From Nitrosopumilus zosterae (GTDB taxonomy: Archaea; Thermoproteota; Nitrososphaeria; Nitrososphaerales; Nitrosopumilaceae), in assembly GCF_025998175.1 (NCBI RefSeq), contig NZ_AP026695.1:1366760-1430759 (forward strand): a DNA stretch of 64,000 bases, read 5' to 3'. The stretch's first letter is position 1, and each line of letters opens with the position of its first letter. Of the stretch, positions 50,922-61,021 are shown piece after piece. Position numbers and translations under genes: made by a program. Under the pieces are notes generated by a model that was not told where the DNA came from, did no database searches, and saw nothing but the letters and a program-made list of their open reading frames with translations.

Positions 50922-52004
50922 TTAAAATTCTTTTCTGGATTTGAAGTGCTTGTGAACTTTAAACCCAATTAGTGCCGGTGCTGCAATATACATTCCCAGG
51001 TTTAGAGCAATTACAGAAATTCCCAATCCTAAAACTTCAACCTCTGAACCATTATCAGCTAATGACATTATAGATAAGGTAGAAAGCATTGGGGTAATGA
51101 AAGCCCTTACCGCTTCCTGGAACATTGGATTCTCTCTTTCCCAATCAGCAACTGTTGGGGCAAATGAATAGTATATTGTGTTAAATCCAGACATAAATGC
51201 AGTTCCAGAAGCAGTACTTAAAACAGTATTATCTCTAACTTCCCTTAAGAATTGAACTTGTGGTGCTAACTCAGTTCCATAAGCTGCAGTTGCAATAAGA
51301 CATCCACCTTTTTCTTCAACACACAGACCATCTTTCATAGAATAACCTGTAGGACACTGTGGCTCTTGTTTTACTTTACAAAATCCATCTACCAGTTCGG
51401 TTCCAGGACCACATGTTGGTGGAGGTGGCTCATTATCAACACATTCACCATCGATTAGTTGTTGATTAGAGGTACATGTTGGTGGAGGTGGAGGTGGTGG
51501 TGGAATGTTATCTACACACTTGCCGTCGACTAATTGTTGGTTAGAAGTACACGTTGGTGTAGATGGTGGTGGAGGTGGTGGTGGAGGTGTATTAACAACT
51601 AATTCCCCACCCACATAATCAAGTACAAGTTCACTGGTATTTCCACCATACTTTACTTCAACAATATAATCACCACTCAGTTTCCAAAGTTGTCCACCTG
51701 CAATAAATGAAAATTCAAAAGAACCATTAGAATTTGGGATTAATTGACCTATAGATACAAGATTATTTTCTGGAGATTTCACTACATAAGTAACTGCACC
51801 GGCATTTAGTGCTGAAGGATCATAATCTTTCAGGGTACCAGAGATGATCACATTTGCACCATTTGCAATAATGCTAACGTTTGAAGAAATGTTAACAGGT
51901 AAAAGATTATGATTATCAGCAAAGACAGAACCATTAACACCATAAGATAGAACTGAAACAGACAATAAAGCAAATGCTAGGAATGCTGTTAGCCTCATTT
52001 TCAT
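50922..52004 (-). CDS. CFI-box surface protein with proline-rich cysteine repeats, 360 residues
   Basis: A signal peptide (about 1-29) is followed by an Ig-like module (about 38-130). Next are two proline runs of seven to eight residues and three to four copies of a short motif (CTSNQQLVDGKCVDN and variants) that should form small disulfide loops. The end has CLIATAAYGTELAPQVQFLREVRDN, matching the CFI-box-CTERM pattern, then two hydrophobic helices (about 300-345). It looks like a stalked surface protein with a membrane end. Confidence 0.75.
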   Translation of the reverse strand: MKMRLTAFLAFALLSVSVLSYGVNGSVFADNHNLLPVNISSNVSIIANGANVIISGTLKDYDPSALNAGAVTYVVKSPENNLVSIGQLIPNSNGSFEFSFIAGGQLWKLSGDYIVEVKYGGNTSELVLDYVGGELVVNTPPPPPPPPSTPTCTSNQQLVDGKCVDNIPPPPPPPPTCTSNQQLIDGECVDNEPPPPTCGPGTELVDGFCKVKQEPQCPTGYSMKDGLCVEEKGGCLIATAAYGTELAPQVQFLREVRDNTVLSTASGTAFMSGFNTIYYSFAPTVADWERENPMFQEAVRAFITPMLSTLSIMSLADNGSEVEVLGLGISVIALNLGMYIAAPALIGFKVHKHFKSRKEF

Positions 52005-52059
52005 TTTGATTCATGAGTTGAGAGTATTTATGTTTTCAACGAAATAAAAATTGACCATA

Positions 52060-55000
52060 TTATACTCTAATGATACCTTTTTTGATCAAAAACTGAAGGG
52101 ATTTTATAAAATCTTCATCTGAAATTTTGTTGTCAGACCACCACTTTGCATTATTTTTTATCCAATCAGGAATTGTTTGATTAAAAGAAGAATTGCTTTC
52201 AGTGGAAGGAACAGTAATAATTCCTTCTTTAATGAGATATTCAAGTCCGTCTAAAAACTCAGAATTTGAAATCGAAGTAGTAGCCCAAGATTTTGCAGTA
52301 TTCTTAACCCAGTTAGGAATTTTTGGTGGGATTACTTCAAAGGATATAGAACCCAAATCAAAGTTATTGTGAGACAGTTGAATTTCATAAACTCCAGATA
52401 AAGAATTTTCATTAATTGAAATCATCGATCTATAACCACCTCCACTAGAAAGAGTTGCTCCAAAAATCTGGGATTTTCCATCAGGAGAGATAATATTCAC
52501 TTCCAAAGGAATTCCACGTCTATGATTATTCACACTGCCCGAGAGAATAATTTCCTCAATATTTCCTGAAAGAGGTTTTACTATTTCATAGGAACTTAGT
52601 TGTGGTGAACTAGAAAAAGAAGCAGATGACTGGCTTCTCAACAAACTGAATGTGTTGGCATTACCAAAACTATCACGAGAATCATAATATTTTGCATCTA
52701 AACTCCCACCAGCTGAAGAGATTAATGCAGTTCCAGACTTGTTACAAATTTGTGAAGGCATTTTGAAAACTCCTTGAAATATTCCAGTGCTAGGTCCTGT
52801 TTCAACAAGAGTGAATCCAGTAGCACCTAAGCCACCATACTCGATCCCATCTATTGTACAGCGTTTGTAACGAATGTCTTTAATCAAAACTTCAAGTAAT
52901 TTTATCCCATCCTTTCCAACAGTGTCTACATTCGCAGAATTTGGATCGTTAATTACAAAATAAATGTCAACCAAGTCTTGTTTCAAATTTAGATCAGGAT
53001 CCTTTAGAGTAATTGTTACGGGTTGTCCAAATCGAAATGTGCTTGCAGTTGAAACAGCACCAGAGTGTGTTGAGATATCAGATTGTGTGGAAGTCCTAGT
53101 AGTAACACCAGTTACATCAATATCTGAATAAGATATTGTAATTCCAGATTCATCAATTAATCTATTGGTAACAATAATTTTCACATCATCACTAATAGCA
53201 TCTATAGTTTGAATAAATCCAGAATCAAGTATATTCAATTGATTTGTAACAGCATATTCCAAAGTACCTTCAAAAGTTGACGAATTATCAGCAGTTTCTT
53301 CTAATTCAAAACGATAAATGGAATTATTAATACTTTGATCATTTTCTAATCCAAAAGAGAACAAATCAAAAACAATTGGTTGTTTTTGGGTTTCACTAGA
53401 AATATCAATTACACCGGCATCGTTATGAGAAGAATCAAAGTCAATTACAAGAAATACATTTCCACTTTCAGCCAATATAGCATTTACATCAGAATCATCG
53501 ATTTGAATAAATCCTTGTGCTGATGAAAGATCACCTGCATCAACAATTGTGATTGGCGAGGAACCAAGTGCTCCAAAAGTCATATTAATTGAAGTATCAC
53601 TAAAGTCAGAAACGCCTAACTCTTTTTCAAATGATCGTAAATCGTAATTTATCCAGTTTGTTCCACTTGTATTAGATTTAGAATCATCAAGTAAAATTGA
53701 AGCAAGAGTAGATACAGAAACTCCCAAGTTTACAGAAAACATGTCATATGAAGCATTCCCCAATGTCGTGGAGTCAATTATCAATCTATCAGAATTAGAG
53801 TCAGGCACAGTAGAGGTTACACTAGTACCACCTGTCAGAGTAGGTGAAGTTGAATGAAATTGGACGGTATTTGCATTTTCTAGAGTTATTGGATTTCCAA
53901 TAGTTATTGTAGGGATGATTGCAGTTTCTCGGAACACATCTAAATCATCATTTGCACCAGTGTTCAAATTTTGATCTGGATCAATCAAGATTACAGGATA
54001 TTTAGTTCCTGGACGCAGCGCAGCACCATTTCCAATGGTTAATACTGGTTCATCATTTACGGAAACAGAAGCAGTTGAGGAACCAGTCAAAATAGAAACA
54101 GATTCATCATTGTAAGTAATTTGTCCAGTTTGTCCTCTTGGGGCATTATCAAGGATTCCGATTACAGACTGATCATTAAAATCAAAGCTTTCAAAAATTC
54201 CAGAGTTAGATTGTCGTTCAACTAGTGTGACTATTTCTGAAAAGGTATTTGCACCCCCGTCATTCACAGATGTTACAGGTTGATCACTGTTGGTTTTTAA
54301 TTCCATTACATTTCCAACATTCAATGAAAGTTTTCCATTATTTTCAAATCCCAAAGATGAAAGGGATGGTACCAAATCTACCAATCCAGAACCACCATTG
54401 GCATCATTAGACCCCGTATTATCAAAGGCTTGATAGAATGTTGAGGGACTAGAACCAACATCAAACGTCCAAGAATCTTCATCAGTTGGATCTTGGTTTA
54501 ATTGAAAATCATTAACAGTTAGAAAAACTTCAGCATTCGTTGGATAAAGAGATCTATCAATATTCAAAGAAATGTTCTGCATTTCATCATATTCTAATGA
54601 TACCTGCTGTGTTGGACCTCCAGGATTATATTGAATTATCACATCGCCAAATGAATAAAGTTGAATCAAGGGCCATGCATTTGAGTTTAAACCAATTTGG
54701 CCAACAGGAATATTTGAATTTGTGTTAATCGATTTTGCTTTTCTTACTACATTGTTCATATTTGAAGAACCGGTAGGAATTCCAGTACATGAATTAAATG
54801 AAGAATCACCATTGGTAAAACCACCCAAACCAGTAGAACGTGGTACTGCAAATCCATCAGTTTCAGAAAGAGATATTCCAAATACTGTAGACGATGTGTC
54901 CCTACTACAGAAAACACCAAAATCCAATCCTTTTCCATTGGAACCAACTGTAGAATCTGCAGCTTTTGCTTTTTGTACATTTGCAAAATAGGCATACCAG

Positions 55001-55263
55001 TTACCATCTGTAGCTTGAACCATTCGTAGGGATTTTCCATTAATGGTAACATCAGGTTCACCCTTTCCCTCATCGGTATCTCTGAGATTGGGATCATTTA
55101 CTACAACTTCAATCACCATAGAGCCTGAAAAATGATTGGCAAATTGAGAATTTTCAGCAGATACAAAGAGATTAGGATTACTTGAAGCATCAGCATCCAT
55201 AATTGGAATTAGAGTAATTAGAGAAATAATCACCACGATAAATAAGAATTTCATGCCCAACAT
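52060..55263 (-). CDS. Large S-layer-like surface protein, 1067 residues
   Basis: A signal peptide (about 1-27, ending MDADAS) is followed by several beta-sandwich modules. Repeated motifs are DPNLRDTDE, IDPDQNLNT and KDPDLNLKQ, each followed later by SGIF or TGIF. The C-terminus has two copies of a 40-residue unit (IPNWVKNTAKSWATTSISNS and IPDWIKNNAKWWSDNKISDE, each ending LIKKGII-like), a pattern common in thaumarchaeal exported proteins. The N-terminal region recalls the major Nitrosopumilus S-layer protein from memory, but whether this is the lattice protein is unproven. Confidence 0.72.
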   Translation of the reverse strand: MLGMKFLFIVVIISLITLIPIMDADASSNPNLFVSAENSQFANHFSGSMVIEVVVNDPNLRDTDEGKGEPDVTINGKSLRMVQATDGNWYAYFANVQKAKAADSTVGSNGKGLDFGVFCSRDTSSTVFGISLSETDGFAVPRSTGLGGFTNGDSSFNSCTGIPTGSSNMNNVVRKAKSINTNSNIPVGQIGLNSNAWPLIQLYSFGDVIIQYNPGGPTQQVSLEYDEMQNISLNIDRSLYPTNAEVFLTVNDFQLNQDPTDEDSWTFDVGSSPSTFYQAFDNTGSNDANGGSGLVDLVPSLSSLGFENNGKLSLNVGNVMELKTNSDQPVTSVNDGGANTFSEIVTLVERQSNSGIFESFDFNDQSVIGILDNAPRGQTGQITYNDESVSILTGSSTASVSVNDEPVLTIGNGAALRPGTKYPVILIDPDQNLNTGANDDLDVFRETAIIPTITIGNPITLENANTVQFHSTSPTLTGGTSVTSTVPDSNSDRLIIDSTTLGNASYDMFSVNLGVSVSTLASILLDDSKSNTSGTNWINYDLRSFEKELGVSDFSDTSINMTFGALGSSPITIVDAGDLSSAQGFIQIDDSDVNAILAESGNVFLVIDFDSSHNDAGVIDISSETQKQPIVFDLFSFGLENDQSINNSIYRFELEETADNSSTFEGTLEYAVTNQLNILDSGFIQTIDAISDDVKIIVTNRLIDESGITISYSDIDVTGVTTRTSTQSDISTHSGAVSTASTFRFGQPVTITLKDPDLNLKQDLVDIYFVINDPNSANVDTVGKDGIKLLEVLIKDIRYKRCTIDGIEYGGLGATGFTLVETGPSTGIFQGVFKMPSQICNKSGTALISSAGGSLDAKYYDSRDSFGNANTFSLLRSQSSASFSSSPQLSSYEIVKPLSGNIEEIILSGSVNNHRRGIPLEVNIISPDGKSQIFGATLSSGGGYRSMISINENSLSGVYEIQLSHNNFDLGSISFEVIPPKIPNWVKNTAKSWATTSISNSEFLDGLEYLIKEGIITVPSTESNSSFNQTIPDWIKNNAKWWSDNKISDEDFIKSLQFLIKKGIIRV

Positions 55264-55327
55264 TACAAAAAATCACTTTATCACAAATAACATTGTCGTA
55301 TCATTTATTCTTAGAAACTTGTAATAC

Positions 55328-56707
55328 ATGATTAGAATTATTAAAAATAAGAAAATGTTTGTTCAGAGAACCAAGGTATTACAGATTTCATTATTAGCCA
55401 TATTTTCAGCATTTTTAGTAGAATTAATTTTCGGGTTGATCTCAAACAGTCTAGCCCTAATTACAGACAGCATTCATGCATTATTAGATAGTGTAGTAAC
55501 AGTCGTCTTACTTTTGGCAGCTAGAATGGCAATGAAGCCAGCTGATGCAGAGCATACCTACGGACATGGCAAAATTGAATCATTGGGAGGAATGATTGGA
55601 GGAATTGCAATTTTTTTGATAGCGTGTTTTTTTGTTTATGAATCTATCAACAGATTACAAAGTCCTCCACCAACCATTCTACCAGGTCTTTTTGCAATAG
55701 TTGCAGGACTATACACAATAGGCATCGATATTTTCCGATTGATCCTGTTAAGAAATTCAATTAAGAAGATTGGAGGATCCACACTCAAGGCAGATTTTTA
55801 TCATGCATTCATGGATCTGGGATCTACTTTAGTTGCAATTATCGGAATAGTTCTTGTAACTTATGGATTGTATTTCGGAGATTTTGTTGCTGCATTAATC
55901 TTAGGAGGATTTTTGGCAGTTCTCAGCATAAAGCTAGTCTACAAAACAGCGCTGGATTTAACAGACATCATTTCTCCCGAACTTGTAAAGAAGGTAAAGG
56001 AGATTGCTGCATCTACTGAAGGTGTAATAAACGCAGATCCAGTCCTAATGAGAAGATCAGGCGACACAATATTTGCAGATATTACAATATCATTAAGGGG
56101 AGACACAAGTTTTGACAAAGCTCATGAAATCAGCAATAATGTTGAGAAAAACATAAAAAATAAAATTTTAAACTCAACCGTAACTGTACATTTGGAACCA
56201 AATTGGCAAGATGTACCATTAGATTCAAAAATTCTGGAAATTGCAAAAAGAGTAAAAGGAGTTAAAGAAGTTCACAATGTAAACACTCACAAGACCAAAG
56301 GAAAAATATTTTCGAATTTACATGTAATGGTGGATAGAGAGATGAATCTTTTATCTGCACATAAAATTTCTGAAATAATTGAACAAGAGATTTATGAGAA
56401 CATTCCAGAAATAGAACACACTACAATTCATTTGGAGCCTTTTGTAAAAATACCAGAAAATTTAAACTTGGAGGATAAAATTACTGAAAATCAAATTAAG
56501 AGAATATTAGAAAAATATTCAGAAATTAGAAAGATTGGAAGAATAATGTCTTTGAATTTTGAAAATATTCTAAAAATTGATATTGACTGCTCGTTTGATG
56601 GGGAATTGTCAATTGAAAAAGTTCATGATTTGGTTTCAGAAATAGAGAATAAAATCAGAGCAGAAATAAGCGATTCTGTAATAACAATTCATCCAGAACC
56701 CGTCTAA
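55328..56707 (+). CDS. Cation diffusion facilitator with three C-terminal metal domains
   Basis: A 459-residue transporter. Residues 15-210 hold about six membrane helices with the two metal sites of the family: DSIHALLD in helix 2 and HAFMD in helix 5. The cytosolic end carries three tandem ferredoxin-like (ZT-dimer) repeats, about 225-300, 300-372 and 390-459, each ending in a TVHLEPN, TIHLEPF or TIHPEP strand. One such domain is usual. It exports Zn, Mn, Fe or similar ions; which one is not readable. Confidence 0.87.
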   Translation: MIRIIKNKKMFVQRTKVLQISLLAIFSAFLVELIFGLISNSLALITDSIHALLDSVVTVVLLLAARMAMKPADAEHTYGHGKIESLGGMIGGIAIFLIACFFVYESINRLQSPPPTILPGLFAIVAGLYTIGIDIFRLILLRNSIKKIGGSTLKADFYHAFMDLGSTLVAIIGIVLVTYGLYFGDFVAALILGGFLAVLSIKLVYKTALDLTDIISPELVKKVKEIAASTEGVINADPVLMRRSGDTIFADITISLRGDTSFDKAHEISNNVEKNIKNKILNSTVTVHLEPNWQDVPLDSKILEIAKRVKGVKEVHNVNTHKTKGKIFSNLHVMVDREMNLLSAHKISEIIEQEIYENIPEIEHTTIHLEPFVKIPENLNLEDKITENQIKRILEKYSEIRKIGRIMSLNFENILKIDIDCSFDGELSIEKVHDLVSEIENKIRAEISDSVITIHPEPV

Positions 56708-56891
56708 ACCAGAATCTGATCAGATCACGACTAACATTTCTAGTGTAATTCCAGAGGGAATTTTCAAGAAAACAGTATTTCGTAGATTCTTTGTTTAAAT
56801 CTAATCTAACTTTTAGATAGCCTAACTTTTCATAGAAGATTTTCATATATTGAAAAATTAGGTTTAAACTAAAGAAAATAGTTATGAATTT

Positions 56892-57395
56892 GTGCGAAGA
56901 TCAGGAATCCTGATAGTTGGGTCAGGAATTTTAATAATTGCAGGATTGTTTACCCTAGTTTTAGGAAATCAAGCAATATTAGAAGGAATAGTTCAAGATA
57001 ATGGAATGGTAAGTTCCAAACAAACACTTACGATCTCCACTGATTTTGATTCACAAATTACATCGATTGGAATTTTTGCAGTTCAAATAATGGAATTTGA
57101 AGAAAATACATTTTATGTAAAAATTTTGAATCCATTTGATATTGAAATAATTTCTCAGGAAATCAATGAAGAAACTGTTGAAGAAGAATTTGATGTTATA
57201 GATTCTGGCACTTACAAACTAATTATTCAAAGTAATAATAATGAAGAAACTCAAGTATTCGGAGCGATTGGTCCAACTCCCGATTCAGGAAAAAAAGCAC
57301 TTGGTTTTATTCCAGTTTATGTGATTGTTGTTGGGATGATAGGATTAGCTGTAGTAGGAATTATTGAAATTAAAAACAGAAAAAGGTTAATTTAG
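56892..57395 (+). CDS. Membrane-anchored extracytoplasmic protein, 167 residues
   Basis: Two membrane segments (about 5-25 and 139-160) flank a 110-residue acidic beta-rich domain (TLTISTDFDSQITSIGIF, then TFYVKILNPFDIEII). The start is GTG 56892. It ends in a basic tail. No family recognised; the layout suggests a domain held on the outer face of the membrane. Confidence 0.62.
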   Translation: MRRSGILIVGSGILIIAGLFTLVLGNQAILEGIVQDNGMVSSKQTLTISTDFDSQITSIGIFAVQIMEFEENTFYVKILNPFDIEIISQEINEETVEEEFDVIDSGTYKLIIQSNNNEETQVFGAIGPTPDSGKKALGFIPVYVIVVGMIGLAVVGIIEIKNRKRLI

Positions 57396-57698
57396 ATAAC
57401 TATCCATTTTTTCAAGACCGTTAATAGTAGCATCAAAATTATCACTGTTTTCGACTATGCTATTGAGTTTTTCGGCATTTGCTGAAAGTATGCAATTTTC
57501 ACCATCAAAATTTTGTAAAATGAAGCTATGTTCAATTAAATAAGAAAGTCTTTCTAAAACATCATTTTCAGATATAGAAGATTGTTTAGCCAAAAATGAA
57601 CATTCTTTTTCACCATCTTCAAGTTCGGCTAAAATTGAAGAAGTTACTGGATCAAACATACAATCTACAACTTTTTCTTTATCAAAAGCAGATTCCAT
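57387..57698 (-). CDS. Hypothetical winged-helix-like protein, 103 residues
   Basis: Residues 18-80 read as a helix-turn-helix with a wing (SILAELEDGEKECSFLAKQ, then ENDVLERLSYLIEHSFI), similar to ArsR-type or archaeal winged-helix regulators. The C-terminus is helical. It is convergent with and overlaps the 167-residue gene by 9 bases. Confidence 0.6.
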   Translation of the reverse strand: MESAFDKEKVVDCMFDPVTSSILAELEDGEKECSFLAKQSSISENDVLERLSYLIEHSFILQNFDGENCILSANAEKLNSIVENSDNFDATINGLEKMDSYLN

Positions 57699-57783
57699 TT
57701 ACAATAATAGATGTTTTAGAAATTATTAACTTTTTAAATTTTAATTCCAATAAGATAATTAAGAAAAAGAGAGCAGGATAATC

Positions 57784-57936
57784 ATGCAAAAACTTTGTAA
57801 TTATGATCCATCAGGTAAAGGAGAACACTGTTTCTGTATAGATATAGATACCCAACGAGGAATTAAAAAATGCTGTAAATGTACAATATGGAACGTTCAA
57901 GGGAATGATTGGACAGAAGATGAAGACTTGAGATAA
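57784..57936 (+). CDS. Cysteine-rich 50-residue protein
   Basis: ATG 57784 encodes 50 residues with CNYDPSGKGEHCFC and KKCCKCTIW, i.e. six cysteines and one histidine, probably a metal-binding mini-domain. The end is acidic (DWTEDEDLR). It stands just before rps13 and is too short for standard cut-offs. Confidence 0.5.
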   Translation: MQKLCNYDPSGKGEHCFCIDIDTQRGIKKCCKCTIWNVQGNDWTEDEDLR

Positions 57937-58057
57937 TTTCTATCAAAAATATCCAAAATAAAGCCAAGAAGACAATTAGATCTAAGAAACATGGAAAATT
58001 CGTCCAATTTGGTGCCTAGCATGGTTTTTATCGGGGTTTCTTTGAATTTTTGAATAC

Positions 58058-58603
58058 TTGAGTACTCAAGAATATAGACACATTGTAAGGATTGTGGGTA
58101 ATGATATACCAGGAGAGCGTAAAATGCTTGTAGGATTGACCCAGATAAAAGGCATAGGATACAATTTTGCCACTGCAATTCTAGATACATTAAAAATAAA
58201 CACAAATTCCAATATAGGAAATCTTACAGAAGAGAATGTTCAAGCAATTGAAAAATTAATTACAGATCCAGTTGGAGGAAATTTTCCAACATGGTTCCTC
58301 AACAGAAGAAAAGATATTGAAACTGGTGCAAATTTGCATTTATTGACATCAGACATTCCATTTACATTAAGAAATGATATAGAAAGGGAAAGAATAACTG
58401 CAAGTTGGAGAGGATACCGTCATCTTAGTGGTTTGAAAGTTAGAGGACAAAGAACTAGAACCTCAGGAAGAAAAGGCGGAGCAGTAGGAGTTGCAAAAGG
58501 AGGAATGGCAGCTCCAGCAAAGAAAGGAAGCGCAGGAGCACCTGCAGCAGTAGCAGCCCCAACAGCAGAAGCAGCAGCTCCAGCACCGGAGAAATCAGAA
58601 TAG
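58058..58603 (+). CDS. rps13: Small-subunit ribosomal protein uS13
   Basis: A 181-residue head protein. The start [20 protein letters not shown] and the [15 protein letters not shown] helix-hairpin-helix match archaeal S13, as does the [20 protein letters not shown] end. A 40-residue tail rich in Ala, Pro, Gly and Lys (about 142-181) extends beyond the usual length. The start is TTG 58058. rps4 follows 9 bases later, the usual archaeal order. Confidence 0.95.
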   Translation: MSTQEYRHIVRIVGNDIPGERKMLVGLTQIKGIGYNFATAILDTLKINTNSNIGNLTEENVQAIEKLITDPVGGNFPTWFLNRRKDIETGANLHLLTSDIPFTLRNDIERERITASWRGYRHLSGLKVRGQRTRTSGRKGGAVGVAKGGMAAPAKKGSAGAPAAVAAPTAEAAAPAPEKSE

Positions 58604-58612
58604 GTGTTTTGA

Positions 58613-59209
58613 ATGGGAGATCCAAAATATCCACGAAGAGTTTGGAGAAAACCAAAGAGACCACTCAATTATGAATTAAAAATGGAAGAGCTAAAAACTC
58701 TTGGCACGTTTGGATTAAGAACAAAAAGAGAATTATGGAAAGCACATACAGAATTGTCCCGTGTAAGACACCAAGCAAGATCATTACTTGCATTAAGACA
58801 AGAAATTAGAGAAGAGAAAGAGCCAATTCTAATGAAATCTCTTGCAAGAATTGGTTTGGTAAGTAGCGATGCAACATTAGATGATGTACTCAATCTAAAT
58901 GCCAATGATTTACTTTCACGTAGATTACAAACTATCGTAACAAAGAAGTTGGGATTCAAGACACCATATCAAGCAAGACAAGCAGTAATTCACGGTCACA
59001 TTATGATTGGAGACAGAAAAGTAGACATTCCATCATATACTGTTACAGTTGAGGAAGAGAACAATATTCATTTTTCACCAGAATCCAAAATACCAGAAAT
59101 GTTAGAGAAAACAAAATCAAAAGAACCAGTATTAGATACAGATGTTGAAGAAACTGCAGAGACTGCTGTTGAAGAACCAATAAAAGATGAAAGTTCTTCA
59201 ACCGAATAA
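58613..59209 (+). CDS. rps4: Small-subunit ribosomal protein uS4
   Basis: A 198-residue protein that starts 30S body assembly. KYPRRVWRKPKRPLNYELKM at the N-terminus and the S4 RNA-binding domain RRLQTIVTKKLGFKTPYQAR, then VIHGHIMIGDRKVDIPSYTV, are clear. An acidic tail (EETAETAVEEPIKDE) follows. The usual next genes (rps11, rpoD) are not present; glmS follows instead. Confidence 0.95.
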   Translation: MGDPKYPRRVWRKPKRPLNYELKMEELKTLGTFGLRTKRELWKAHTELSRVRHQARSLLALRQEIREEKEPILMKSLARIGLVSSDATLDDVLNLNANDLLSRRLQTIVTKKLGFKTPYQARQAVIHGHIMIGDRKVDIPSYTVTVEEENNIHFSPESKIPEMLEKTKSKEPVLDTDVEETAETAVEEPIKDESSSTE

Positions 59210-59260
59210 TCAAAAAAATAGGCTTATCAGTAAATAACCCCCATTATCAGAGAGATTAAC

Positions 59261-61021
59261 ATGTGTTCAATTATAGGCTATTATGGAAAGATTAGTGCAG
59301 CACCAATTCTTGTTAAGGGATTAAAAAGAATGGAGTATAGGGGATACGATAGTGTTGGGGTTGCAACAGAATCAGATAACAGAATTGAATTAAAGAAAGG
59401 TATTGGAAAAGTTGATGAAGTAAATTCAAAAATTCAATTAGACATAATGCCTGGAAAAATAGGTATTGGTCATACAAGATGGGCAACTCATGGAAAAGTT
59501 ACAGATACGAATGCACATCCTCATCCAAGTAATTCAGGAAAAATTGCAATAGTACATAATGGAATTATAGAGAATTTTGAGGAATTAAAACAAAGATTAG
59601 AAAATGAAGGGTATAGTTTCAAAAGTGAAACAGATAGTGAAATAATTGCAAATTTACTTCAAAAAAATTATGAGTTGACCGGAGATGTCAAAGAAACAGT
59701 AATGAAAACAGTTTCAGAGATCAAAGGTCATTATGCATTTGTTGCAATGTTTGAAAATGGGCAGCTTGCAGCAGCAAGATATCATGAACCATTGATTATT
59801 GGGGTCGGAAAAGACGATTTCTTTTTGTCAAGCGATGTTTTAGGATTCATCGAGTATACAGATGATGCAATTTACATGGAAAATGGAAATTTTGTAATTT
59901 TAGATAAAGATAGATTTCAGATCTGGGATTTTGATGGGAATCATGCAAAATATGGAATAACCAAAGTATCTAAAGAATTTGGAGATGCATACAAAGGAGA
60001 TTATGCACATTTTACATTAAAAGAAATTTATGAACAACCTGAGACAATTTTGAAAGCTGGAGAAAAAACATTAAATGCAATTGATAAAACTGCAGATTAC
60101 CTTAGACATGCAAAAAATGTATACATCACGGGAAGTGGAACAAGTTATAATTCTGCACTAATTGCAAAACAAATGTTTTCAAAATATGCCAAAATTAAGG
60201 TAGAACCAATTATGTCAAGTGAACTTCAGTTTTCACCTGATAGTATTGAAGAAAACTCGATTCTAATTGCAATATCCCAAAGTGGAGAAAGTGCAGATGT
60301 TTTAGACGCAGTAAAGATTGCAAAAAAAGCAAAATGTAAAATCATAGCTATTGTCAATCTTCTTACATCATCTCTTGCACGTGAAGCAGATGTAGTTATT
60401 GGAATGAATTGTGGGCCAGAAATAGGAGTTGCGGCAACTAAAAGTTTTACATCACAACTTGTGATAATTTACAAGATTGTACAAAAATTAAGTAATAATG
60501 AAATGAAGATTGATTTTGATAAGATGTCAAAATCAATTTCTAAAACATTGGACAAACCCATAAGAATTCAGATTGTTGCACAAAAATTAAAAAATATTTC
60601 AGACATCTATGTTCTAGGAAGAGGAATACATTATCCTATTGCAATTGAAGCTGCCTTGAAACTAAAAGAGCTCACATACATTCATGCAGAAGGAATTCCG
60701 GGAGGAGAATTAAAACATGGTCCACTTGCTTTAATGGATGAAAGTGTATTTGTATTAATCATCAATCCAAATGATTCAACATATTTAGATACACTAACTA
60801 GTGCGAGAGAAATTAAAGCTAGAGGATCAAAAATCATAGGAATTTCAGACATAGAAAGTGATGTATATGATTATTGGATCGATATTTCAAATGTGGAAGA
60901 GTTAATGTTCCCAATTTCAGAAATTATTCCCATACAATTGTTATCATATTATGCAGCACTTGAAAAAGATACAGATCCGGATTATCCCAGAAATTTAGCA
61001 AAATCAGTCACAGTGAAGTAA
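59261..61021 (+). CDS. glmS: Glutamine-fructose-6-phosphate aminotransferase
   Basis: A 586-residue enzyme making glucosamine-6-phosphate for amino sugars. The N-terminal amidotransferase begins at Cys2 (MCSIIGYYG) and includes GIGHTRWATHGKVTDTNAHP. Two SIS isomerase domains follow: TGSGTSYNSALIAKQ with ISQSGESADVLDA, then GRGIHYPIAIEAALKLKELTYIHAEG and the C-terminal DPDYPRNLAKSVTVK. Products would feed surface glycans such as those of the 10-13 kb glycosylation genes. Confidence 0.96.
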   Translation: MCSIIGYYGKISAAPILVKGLKRMEYRGYDSVGVATESDNRIELKKGIGKVDEVNSKIQLDIMPGKIGIGHTRWATHGKVTDTNAHPHPSNSGKIAIVHNGIIENFEELKQRLENEGYSFKSETDSEIIANLLQKNYELTGDVKETVMKTVSEIKGHYAFVAMFENGQLAAARYHEPLIIGVGKDDFFLSSDVLGFIEYTDDAIYMENGNFVILDKDRFQIWDFDGNHAKYGITKVSKEFGDAYKGDYAHFTLKEIYEQPETILKAGEKTLNAIDKTADYLRHAKNVYITGSGTSYNSALIAKQMFSKYAKIKVEPIMSSELQFSPDSIEENSILIAISQSGESADVLDAVKIAKKAKCKIIAIVNLLTSSLAREADVVIGMNCGPEIGVAATKSFTSQLVIIYKIVQKLSNNEMKIDFDKMSKSISKTLDKPIRIQIVAQKLKNISDIYVLGRGIHYPIAIEAALKLKELTYIHAEGIPGGELKHGPLALMDESVFVLIINPNDSTYLDTLTSAREIKARGSKIIGISDIESDVYDYWIDISNVEELMFPISEIIPIQLLSYYAALEKDTDPDYPRNLAKSVTVK

